A DNA stretch of 7,514 bases from the NCBI GenBank assembly GCA_039811865.1, contig JBDHZK010000130.1, forward strand, positions 1 to 7,514. The letters are read 5' to 3'. This document shows, one piece after another, positions 1 to 5,590 of this stretch (positions are counted from its first letter, which is position 1; each line of letters begins with the position of its first letter). The translations under genes and the position numbers were made by a program. This DNA is from JBDHZK01 sp039811865 (GTDB lineage: Bacteria; Actinomycetota; Actinomycetes; Propionibacteriales; Propionibacteriaceae). The notes under the pieces are model-generated. The model did no database searches, was not told where the DNA came from, and worked only from the letters and a program-made list of their open reading frames with translations.

Positions 1-63
1 CTCGTCGATCAGCCAGCGATAGGCGGAGGCCAGCAGCCGAGCTAGTGGCACTGGTCCGGCCAA
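1..63 (-). CDS. MarR-family transcriptional regulator, N-terminal fragment (runs off left edge)
   Basis: This is the 5' end of a minus-strand gene that leaves the window at base 1. From a TTG start at 63 it reads 21 residues, MAGPVPLARLLASAYRWLIDE. That amphipathic opening, with L-A-R-L-L-x-x-A-Y-R followed by a polar turn, is the kind of first helix (the dimerisation helix) seen in MarR-type winged-helix regulators. A GGAGG ribosome binding site lies 5 nt upstream of the TTG. The in-frame GTG at 67-69 abuts that site and is a poorer start. The gene begins 20 bp after the cupin stop codon, so the two are probably one operon, and the paired palindromes in front of the cupin would be its own operators. 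The winged helix itself is outside the window, so the family call rests on a short match plus context. TetR- or PadR-like alternatives are not excluded. Confidence 0.55.
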   Translation of the reverse strand, partial: MAGPVPLARLLASAYRWLIDE

Positions 64-68
64 GACCA

Positions 69-73
69 CCTCC
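69..73 (-). promoter_or_regulatory. Ribosome binding site of the MarR-like gene
   Basis: GGAGG on the minus strand, 5 nt before the TTG at 63. It favours that TTG over the upstream in-frame GTG at 67-69, which overlaps the site by one base. Confidence 0.6.
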
Positions 74-83
74 GGGCCGCTCG

Positions 84-455
84 TCACAGTGCCCAAGGTG
101 GGGTGAAGGCGCCGTCGGCGGTTTGCGCCTGCCCTCCCACCGGCAGGCAACAGACCATCCTCAAGCGCTGCCCGTCGGCGGCCGAAACCGCGAACCGAAC
201 GCCCGTGGGCACGACGATGACGTCGCCGCGTCCGGCCGTGGACGACTGTCCGCCAAGCTCCACCGCGGCGACCCCGTCCAGCACGTAGAAGACCTCCTCG
301 CGGGTCAGCGAATGCGGGACCGCGGGCGTTCCCGGATCGATCTCGACCTGCCACACCGAGGTCTCCGACGACCCGCGCGAGGGCGTGGCCAAGGAAGTGA
401 ATCGAGTCCCACCGAGGTCATGCGTCGGCCGCGATGGGTGCTGTAGTACGGACAT
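84..455 (-). CDS. Small cupin-domain protein (123 aa)
   Basis: A single-domain cupin of 123 residues, of unknown substrate, with no signal peptide or membrane segment, hence probably cytosolic. Cupin motif 1 is visible around residues 42-61 (PGTPAVPHSLTREEVFYVLDG) and motif 2 around residues 77-91 (GDVIVVPTGVRFAVS). Of the classical metal ligands, H48 and E53/E54 are present. The second histidine of HxH is a leucine (L50), and the motif 2 histidine is a phenylalanine (F88). Metal binding is therefore incomplete, and a ligand-binding or sensing role is as likely as catalysis. The H-x-L-x-x-E-E form also occurs in other small actinobacterial cupins as I recall them, so it is probably a subfamily trait and not decay. 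The ATG at 455 is chosen because AGGGAGG lies 5 nt upstream. An in-frame TTG at 476 would lie inside an operator and has no such site. The MarR-like gene follows after 20 bp. Confidence 0.85.
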   Translation of the reverse strand: MSVLQHPSRPTHDLGGTRFTSLATPSRGSSETSVWQVEIDPGTPAVPHSLTREEVFYVLDGVAAVELGGQSSTAGRGDVIVVPTGVRFAVSAADGQRLRMVCCLPVGGQAQTADGAFTPPWAL

Positions 456-460
456 TTCCG

Positions 461-467
461 CCTCCCT
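461..467 (-). promoter_or_regulatory. Ribosome binding site of the cupin gene
   Basis: AGGGAGG on the minus strand, 5 nt before the ATG at 455. It decides the start in favour of that ATG over the in-frame TTG seven codons upstream. Confidence 0.75.
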
Positions 468-471
468 AGTA

Positions 472-486
472 GTCAATGTGGTTGAC
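472..486. promoter_or_regulatory. Operator 1 of the cupin-MarR operon
   Basis: GTCAATGTGGTTGAC is an inverted repeat with 5-bp arms (GTCAA/TTGAC). It agrees with operator 2 at 16 of 19 positions when flanks are included (TAGTCAA-N3-GGTTGACGA, 470-488 and 514-532). It covers the predicted transcription start (about 485) of the cupin promoter. A bound dimer here would block promoter escape. MarR-family repressors commonly bind palindromes of this size; assignment to the adjacent regulator is inference. Confidence 0.7.
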
Positions 487-491
487 GATTC

Positions 492-520
492 AGTCTAGGC
501 GCGCCCGCTTCGATAGTCAA
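492..520 (-). promoter_or_regulatory. Housekeeping-type promoter of the cupin-MarR operon
   Basis: On the minus strand, -35 TTGACT (515-520) and -10 TAGACT (492-497) are separated by exactly 17 bp. This is a strong match to the main sigma factor consensus for a high-GC actinomycete. Transcription should begin near 485, giving a leader of about 30 nt before the cupin ATG at 455. Operator 2 overlaps the -35 box and operator 1 the start point. Confidence 0.7.
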
Positions 521-530
521 CCCGGTTGAC
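516..530. promoter_or_regulatory. Operator 2 of the cupin-MarR operon
   Basis: GTCAACCCGGTTGAC is a perfect palindrome of 7-bp arms around one central base. It contains most of the -35 box of the cupin promoter. It lies 44 bp from operator 1, about four helical turns, so two bound dimers would sit on roughly the same face of the DNA. The more perfect symmetry suggests it is the higher-affinity site, which is inference. Confidence 0.75.
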
Positions 531-641
531 GAACGGTCGACCGAAGCGCCCTGACAGCGGTTCGATCGTGACCGGCCGACCCAGTGCGGTCGCTCCCGAT
601 GGGGCTTGCCTCCGCGGTGGTCCGAGACGATGAGTCGGTCG

Positions 642-1175
642 TCAGCCCAGGTCTCGGGGAGAGGGCGGCACCCACACGGTCCGGCCGGCGGCCTCCATGT
701 CGAGCATGACCCGATGGGCCTGGTCGGGCGTGAGATCCCCGTCAGCGACGATCGCCCGCATGACATCCACGGTGCGGTAAGTCTGGATGCCTCTGCCGCG
801 CGCGTACTCCAGGGCATCTCGATCGTCCGAGATCCACCATGCGCCCGCGAACCCGGTCACTTCGCGAATCACCCAACACGTTTGGGCTTCGCCCAGGTGC
901 TGCGTCGGCCGAGCGGGGTCGCCGCCCAACGCCACGCGGCGCAGCCGCTCGATCTCACCCGCGGCCGTGTCGTCGACTTCGATCGGCTCGCCGAGGCAGC
1001 CGCTGGAGAAGAGGGCGTCGAGCGCAGGAAATACGCGGGCCGACCGCCGGGCCTCGTGGGCCACCGCGTCACACCAGCGCCCGCGCCCGCGGAGCCAGCC
1101 TGTGAGCAAGCCCAGCCGCCCCACGGCCGCGAAGTTGCACAGCACCGTGTTGTCGGGGAAGACCGCGACGCTCAT
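642..1175 (-). CDS. PIN-domain nuclease-like protein, putative toxin partner (177 aa)
   Basis: A PIN-fold protein; the family includes VapC-type RNases that cleave RNA using clustered acidic residues and Mg2+ or Mn2+. The N-terminal strand and first aspartate are in FPDNTVLCNF (D8). Further candidate acidic residues are E41 (AHEAR), E96 (LGEAQ) and D117/D118/D120 (ISDDRDA). Their order and spacing match the D-E-(D/E)-D pattern of PIN domains, so the nuclease centre looks intact. At 177 aa it is longer than classical VapC (about 130), with an added tail from about residue 140 that ends in a short tryptophan/proline-rich stretch. Its ATG overlaps the TGA of the upstream Xre-metallopeptidase gene by 4 bp (ATGA), so translation is probably coupled and there is no room for its own promoter. 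The pairing suggests a toxin with its antitoxin/regulator. Toxicity and RNA target cannot be read from sequence. Confidence 0.8.
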   Translation of the reverse strand: MSVAVFPDNTVLCNFAAVGRLGLLTGWLRGRGRWCDAVAHEARRSARVFPALDALFSSGCLGEPIEVDDTAAGEIERLRRVALGGDPARPTQHLGEAQTCWVIREVTGFAGAWWISDDRDALEYARGRGIQTYRTVDVMRAIVADGDLTPDQAHRVMLDMEAAGRTVWVPPSPRDLG

Positions 1176-2260
1176 GCCTCAAACGCCCCCTCGGCCTCCC
1201 ACTCGGCGCGCAACTCATTGGTCGAAACTCCGAGCAGCGAGGCGTAGAGACGCAGGCTCGCTTGACCGCGCTCGTACGCCGCGAGGGCGTCGCGCAGCAG
1301 CAGACCCGGTGGCCGCAGCGCCATTGACTCGCCGGCCAAGCCCGCGACCAGCGCCGGCTGACTCACCTCGCGACTCGCCTGCGCCGCGGTGATGCCTCGG
1401 TAGGACGCCGCCACACCCGCATCGATCAGCCGCAGGTCTTCCAGCCGGATCGCCAGGCTGGACGGGGATACTCGCCACCGCGTCGCCATGTCGCAGAACG
1501 CGTGCCGATCGAAACCAGCCTGCACGGTACTGCGCAGTCGCTGGGTCGGCATGAGCAGGTGCGCCGCGAAGGCGTTGGCGCGGATCTCACTCTCGACTCG
1601 GTCGGTTCGGTAGATGTCGGTGTCGGTGTGGATCTGCTGGTCGTCGCTGGCGAGCAGGTGCCCCAGTTCGTGGGCGATGGTGAATCGCTGGCGCGCCGGA
1701 ACCGCCGAGGGTGCGACCAGGATCAGCTTCATCTCGGGCGTCGCCGCGGCCAGCCCGTCGATGCCATCGCCGAGAGGTTGGACGGCAACGTCGATGCCGA
1801 AGGCGCGCTCCACCAGGTCGGCCAAGGGTTCGCCGACGATGTCGCCGACCTCGTCGATCTTCGTGGACGCCCGAGCCGCCAGTTCGGCGCCCTGCGTCTT
1901 CCACAGCCCGCCGAGGCTGGGCGCCTCGGGCAGCCGCCAGCCCTGGGGATAGCCGAGCCACGTCAAGTCGGAGCGCAGCGTGCCGTAGTGGCGCGCCAAG
2001 GAGAGGGCGTCTCCGGCGGGGCTGCCAGCCGCCGCCCGAGCCGCTAGTGCCACGGGCGCCTCTTCCCCAGTGAGCAGCCAGTCCACCGTGACTCCGCAGG
2101 TCTCGGCGATCAGGGCAAGGTCGAGCGACGCGAACCGGCGGATACCCGAAAGTGACTTCGACAGCTTGGTGGGATCGAGCCCGATCTCGGCGGCGAAGGC
2201 ACTCTGCGTCTGGTCGCGCTGCTCGATGAGGCTGCGGACGCGGTCAGCGATGGTGGGCAT
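1172..2260 (-). CDS. Xre-family regulator fused to an ImmA/IrrE-type metallopeptidase (362 aa)
   Basis: A two-domain protein. Residues about 6-62 form an Xre/Cro-type helix-turn-helix (QTQSAFAAEIGLDPTKLSKS, with the following G-I-R-R-F), implying DNA binding. Residues about 145-275 are an ImmA/IrrE-like zinc peptidase. Zinc ligands H197 and H201 and catalytic E198 sit in FTIAHELGHLLAS, and the likely third ligand E225 is in EIRANAFAAHLLMP, so the active site looks intact. The C-terminal segment (about 315-362) holds another helical region, LRLYASLLGVSTNELRAEW. Known relatives cleave partner repressors (ImmA on ImmR; IrrE on DdrO); here the substrate could be the PIN partner, another regulator, or itself. 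The ATG at 2260 is preferred over the ATG at 2299. The longer form would translate through the palindrome and the promoter, whereas 2260 lies 8 nt from the -10 box as in leaderless genes. Its stop overlaps the PIN gene start. Confidence 0.88.
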   Translation of the reverse strand: MPTIADRVRSLIEQRDQTQSAFAAEIGLDPTKLSKSLSGIRRFASLDLALIAETCGVTVDWLLTGEEAPVALAARAAAGSPAGDALSLARHYGTLRSDLTWLGYPQGWRLPEAPSLGGLWKTQGAELAARASTKIDEVGDIVGEPLADLVERAFGIDVAVQPLGDGIDGLAAATPEMKLILVAPSAVPARQRFTIAHELGHLLASDDQQIHTDTDIYRTDRVESEIRANAFAAHLLMPTQRLRSTVQAGFDRHAFCDMATRWRVSPSSLAIRLEDLRLIDAGVAASYRGITAAQASREVSQPALVAGLAGESMALRPPGLLLRDALAAYERGQASLRLYASLLGVSTNELRAEWEAEGAFEA

Positions 2261-2267
2261 AGCCCTT

Positions 2268-2296
2268 ACCCTACGAGCATCTTGCGATTTTCGCAA
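2268..2296 (-). promoter_or_regulatory. Promoter of the Xre-ImmA/PIN operon, probably leaderless
   Basis: On the minus strand, -35 TTGCGA (2291-2296) and -10 TAGGGT (2268-2273) are spaced by exactly 17 bp. The -10 ends 7 nt before the ATG at 2260, so the predicted start of transcription falls on or next to the A of the start codon. Leaderless mRNAs with a TANNNT box at this distance are common in actinobacteria. A weak AGGG lies 8 nt before the ATG and would be lost from a leaderless transcript. Confidence 0.65.
2282..2296. promoter_or_regulatory. Perfect palindrome over the -35 box (likely Xre operator)
   Basis: TTGCGATTTTCGCAA has two 6-bp arms, TTGCGA and TCGCAA, around a TTT centre. One arm is the -35 hexamer of the minus-strand promoter. 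Size and position are typical of an operator for an Xre-family dimer acting on its own gene. It is AT-richer than its surroundings and lies in the divergent region shared with the helicase gene. Confidence 0.72.
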
Positions 2297-2312
2297 CATG
2301 CTGTCACCATGA

Positions 2313-2320
2313 TCGCAACA
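2313..2320. promoter_or_regulatory. Additional operator half-site toward the helicase gene
   Basis: TCGCAACA repeats exactly the 8 bases at 2291-2298, the right arm of the palindrome plus two flanking bases. The offset is 22 bp, about two helical turns, so it is on the same face. A second regulator dimer could bind here cooperatively; no matching left arm is present. Confidence 0.45.
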
Positions 2321-2384
2321 GGGCTATTCGCCCAAGCCACGGGTGCCGCTTCGTGATTGAGTGGCGCCATCCCCCAAGCCAAAC

Positions 2385-2390
2385 AGGAGG
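2385..2390 (+). promoter_or_regulatory. Ribosome binding site of the DrmD-like helicase
   Basis: AGGAGG, a near-perfect Shine-Dalgarno sequence, 8 nt before the GTG at 2399. It rules against the in-frame TTG at 2357, which has no such site. Confidence 0.75.
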
Positions 2391-2398
2391 GTCTGACA

Positions 2399-5300
2399 GT
2401 GACACAGGTGTCGGTCGCGCCCCCCGGGCTACCTGGGTTGCCCGAGCCCGGGCGCGTCGTCGAAGTCCGCGGGTCGACCTGGGCCGTGACCCAGGTGGTG
2501 CCCCAGGGGCTGCCGCGCAGTCCCGCGGACGAGGGCGTCCCCGAGACCCAGAATGTCGTCGTCCTCCAGTCGCTAGAGGAAGACCGCCTGGGCGACGAGC
2601 TGCGCGTCATCTGGGAGCTGGAGGTCGGCCATACCCTCGCGCCCGACCGCGGCCTGCCGCCCACGATCCAGCCGGACGGCTTCGACGACCCGAACACCCT
2701 CGGCGCCTTCGTGGACGCCGTCCGCTGGGGTGCCGTCACCTCCGCCGACGACGACTCCTATCAGTCGCCCTTCCGGTCCGGCGTCACCATCGAGCCCTAC
2801 CAGCTCGAGCCCCTGCGCCGCGCCCTCCAATCGCCCCGCACCAACCTGCTCCTGGCCGACGACGTCGGTCTCGGCAAGACGATCGAGGCCGGCCTGGTCA
2901 TCCAGGAACTCCTGCTGCGCCACCGTGCCCGCACCGTCGTCATCGTGTGCCCGCCGAGCCTGGCGTTGAAGTGGGCCGACGAGATGCGCGACCGCTTCGG
3001 CCTGGAGTTCGTGATCGTGAACAGCGAGCGGATGGCCGACGTGCGCCGCTCCCACGGTCTGAACGCCAACCCGCTGAAGCTGTTCCCGCGCGTGATCGTG
3101 TCGATGGCCTGGCTGGCGTCCAACCGCGCGCAGCGCTTGCTGCGCGACGTCTATGCCGACACCGACGCCCGGCAGACCGCCCGCCGCCACGCCTTCGACG
3201 TCCTCGTGGTAGATGAGGCCCACCACGTCGCGCCGTCCGCCCCCACGGCCACCGCCCAGGGCCGCGGTTACGCGGTCGACAGCTTGCGCACGATGCGGAC
3301 GCGCGAGCTGGCCGCGCGCTGCGAGCACCGCCTCTTCCTCAGTGCTACCCCGCACAACGGGCACAGCGAGTCGTTCACCGCGCTGATGGAGATGATCGAT
3401 GATCGCCGCTTCACCCGCGGCGCCGACTTGGACGAGACGGCCCTGCGCCAGGTGGCCGTCCGCCGCCTCAAGTCCGAGCTGGACGAGTTGGGCTTCAAGA
3501 AGCGGGATGTGAAGTCGATCCCGTTCGAGCCGAACGTCGGCGAACAGGACGCCTTCGCCGAACTTTCCGCGCTGATTGAGGCGGGCCGCAGCGCCAGTGA
3601 CCGGGATCGCGGCGGCGATCTGCTCGGGTTGCTATTGAAGAAGCGCTTCCTGTCCAGCCCGTGGGCCTTTGGCCGGACGCTGGCCCAACTCGCGCTGCGT
3701 GCGCCGGACGGCCGCGGCGTCCGAACGCTCTTTGCTGACGATGGCGAGGTGCTCCGTGAACTGGTCGGCAGCGACGCCCACGACGCCGAGGAGGGCCTCG
3801 CGGCCCAACCCGAGTTCCTCGCCATGGAGCGGCGCCAAGCCGCGAAGGCCCTGGCCACGGCGACGCCGCAACAGCTCGACCGGCTCGCCGACTGGGGGCT
3901 GGCCTACGAGGCCCGCCCGGACGCCCGCCTCGCCGCCCTCGTCACCTTCCTGGACGGCATCTGCCGCCCCGACGGCAAGACCTGGTCGAACGAGCGCGTG
4001 GTCATCTTCACCGAGTACGCCGACACCCTGGACTGGATCGTCACGGTGCTGACCAACCGCGGCTACGGCCCCGTCCTGGAACAGATCCACGGCGGGACGC
4101 CCCCAGACGAGCGCGAACGCACCCGGCAGCGGTTCACCGCCGACCCGGCGAAGGAGCCGGTCCGCGTGCTGGTCGCCACGGACGCCGCCGGCGAGGGCAT
4201 CGACCTGCAGACCCACTGCCACCGGCTGGTCAACTTCGACATTCCGTTCAACCCGTCGCGGCTCGAGCAGCGCATCGGACGCATCGACCGCTACGGCCAA
4301 ACCGAACCACCCGAGGTGTTCCACTTCGTGCCGGTCGGCTCGTCGAGCACCTACGCCGCCGACCTGGACTTTCTCAACCTGATCGCCCGCAAGGTCGGCT
4401 CGGTAGCCCAAGATCTGGGCTCGGTAAACCAGGTCATCGACGCCGACATCCAGCGCCGCTTCCTGCCGCGGGCGGCGTCCGCGCCGGCGCGTGGCACCGA
4501 CGGTAACGCGATCATCACCCGGACACTGGCGGGCGGCATCGAGTTGAACCGCCGCCTCACGGAGTTGGCCCGTACCTACGATCAGCGCAAAGCGGCCATG
4601 CACCTGACCCCGGCGAACGCCGAGCGGGTGGTGGCCGAGGCGCTCCGGGTCGCCGGCGAACCGGCGCTGATCGAGGCCGGCGACGACCGCACCGACGCCC
4701 GGGTGTTCAAGGTGCCGGTGGCCGCCATGAGCCCCCATTGGCGCCGGGCCGCCGAAGGCCTCGACACGCTGCTCAACCCGGGCGTCTACCGGCCGATCAC
4801 GTTCGACGAACACGCCTACGACAAGCACGAGGACACCACCGCCCCCAGCCACGACGACCTCGTCCACGTGCACCTGGGCCACCGCATCGCGCAGAAGTCG
4901 GCTCGCCTGCTGCGCAACTCGCTGTTCAGTGCGGCGTCCGAGGTGCACCGCGTCTCCGCCGTCGTCCTGGACGACCTCGACACCGCCTGCGTGGCGGTTG
5001 TGGCCCGACTCGTGCTCGTCGGACGCGGCGGCCTGCGGTTGCACGAAGAGGTCTTTCTGGCCGGCATCCGGATCGCCGCCCAGGAGTTGGCGACCGAAAA
5101 GATCGAGGCACTGCTGGAGCAGGCGCTCGACCCGGGCGAGCATCGTCAAGCATCGGACGCCATCCGCGCCTGGATCGCCGATGCCTGGAACGCCCCCGGC
5201 TCGCGCCTGCGCGGACGCCTGGAGGCGGCGATGGCCCGCAAGGCCGAGCGGTTGCGGGGCCGCGTCCAAAGCGATCTGACGGCCCGCGAGGATGCCGACG

Positions 5301-5590
5301 CCACCCGGGCCCGCGAGATCTTCGCCGCGTTCCGGCGCAACCTGACCGACTCCATCGCCCGTGTGGAGCACGAGGACGAGGGCATGCTGCCGCTGTTCGA
5401 CGCCCAGCGCGAGCAACGAGAGCGTGACCTGCGTCACATGCGGGAGCGGCTCGCGTCGCTGGCCGAGGAGGAGCGCCGTGAAGTCGCGGCGATCCGCGCG
5501 CGCTACACCGACGTCCAGCCATACGTTTCGGCGGCCGCGGTGGTGTTCGCGCTGACCCCGGCCGACGACGAGCGCGGAGGCGTCCGATGA
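2399..5590 (+). CDS. drmD: SNF2-type helicase, DISARM class 1 DrmD-like (1063 aa)
   Basis: A superfamily 2, SNF2-like ATPase expected to translocate on DNA in the cytoplasm. After a small N-terminal beta-rich region (about 1-100) come a YQLEPLRRAL Q-motif-like segment, Walker A DDVGLGKT (K160), DEAH at 272-275 and SATPHNGH at 315-322. The second RecA lobe holds VVIFTEYADT from residue 534, ATDAAGEGIDLQ from residue 593 and QRIGRIDRYGQ from residue 624. All helicase motifs look intact. From about 936 to 1045 the protein is a charged, probably coiled-coil helical tail. The run from SPFRSGVTIEPYQLEPLRRA to the Walker A and on through the FGLEF-VIVNSERM segment closely resembles DrmD of class 1 DISARM, as I recall that family. 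The following overlapping adenine methyltransferase gene is the expected drmD-drmMI order. The main alternative is the SNF2 helicase of a type 3 BREX locus. Start is GTG with a strong ribosome binding site; no convincing plus-strand promoter was found. Confidence 0.82.
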   Translation: MTQVSVAPPGLPGLPEPGRVVEVRGSTWAVTQVVPQGLPRSPADEGVPETQNVVVLQSLEEDRLGDELRVIWELEVGHTLAPDRGLPPTIQPDGFDDPNTLGAFVDAVRWGAVTSADDDSYQSPFRSGVTIEPYQLEPLRRALQSPRTNLLLADDVGLGKTIEAGLVIQELLLRHRARTVVIVCPPSLALKWADEMRDRFGLEFVIVNSERMADVRRSHGLNANPLKLFPRVIVSMAWLASNRAQRLLRDVYADTDARQTARRHAFDVLVVDEAHHVAPSAPTATAQGRGYAVDSLRTMRTRELAARCEHRLFLSATPHNGHSESFTALMEMIDDRRFTRGADLDETALRQVAVRRLKSELDELGFKKRDVKSIPFEPNVGEQDAFAELSALIEAGRSASDRDRGGDLLGLLLKKRFLSSPWAFGRTLAQLALRAPDGRGVRTLFADDGEVLRELVGSDAHDAEEGLAAQPEFLAMERRQAAKALATATPQQLDRLADWGLAYEARPDARLAALVTFLDGICRPDGKTWSNERVVIFTEYADTLDWIVTVLTNRGYGPVLEQIHGGTPPDERERTRQRFTADPAKEPVRVLVATDAAGEGIDLQTHCHRLVNFDIPFNPSRLEQRIGRIDRYGQTEPPEVFHFVPVGSSSTYAADLDFLNLIARKVGSVAQDLGSVNQVIDADIQRRFLPRAASAPARGTDGNAIITRTLAGGIELNRRLTELARTYDQRKAAMHLTPANAERVVAEALRVAGEPALIEAGDDRTDARVFKVPVAAMSPHWRRAAEGLDTLLNPGVYRPITFDEHAYDKHEDTTAPSHDDLVHVHLGHRIAQKSARLLRNSLFSAASEVHRVSAVVLDDLDTACVAVVARLVLVGRGGLRLHEEVFLAGIRIAAQELATEKIEALLEQALDPGEHRQASDAIRAWIADAWNAPGSRLRGRLEAAMARKAERLRGRVQSDLTAREDADATRAREIFAAFRRNLTDSIARVEHEDEGMLPLFDAQREQRERDLRHMRERLASLAEEERREVAAIRARYTDVQPYVSAAAVVFALTPADDERGGVR
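5576..5580 (+). promoter_or_regulatory. Ribosome binding site of the methyltransferase inside the helicase gene
   Basis: GGAGG within the last codons of the helicase gene, 6 nt before the ATG at 5587. Together with the ATGA overlap it indicates coupled translation of the two proteins. Confidence 0.65.

Noticed and set aside
534..543. CGGTCGACCG, a perfect 10-bp palindrome next to operator 2, tested as a third operator
   Set aside because: It does not share the TAGTCAA-N3-GGTTGACGA pattern, and short palindromes of this kind are expected by chance in GC-rich DNA.
531..641. Possible terminator between the PIN gene and the cupin promoter
   Set aside because: Only a weak GACCG/CGGTC pair with a 12-nt loop is present, with no T-run. 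This 111-bp stretch shows no coding sequence or convincing site.
1502..2047. A 181-codon plus-strand frame opposite the Xre-ImmA gene
   Set aside because: Antisense to a gene with an intact HELGH site and helix-turn-helix; the product resembles no protein family.
2297..2384. Plus-strand promoter for the helicase gene
   Set aside because: No TANNNT box with a matching -35 at 16-18 bp was found; the TTGCGA at 2282 has no -10 partner at a proper distance.
3632..5437. A 601-codon open frame on the minus strand inside the helicase gene
   Set aside because: It mirrors the GC-rich third positions of the real plus-strand gene, has a low-complexity G/V/A/R/Q/D-rich product with no recognisable domain, and the plus frame carries every helicase motif.
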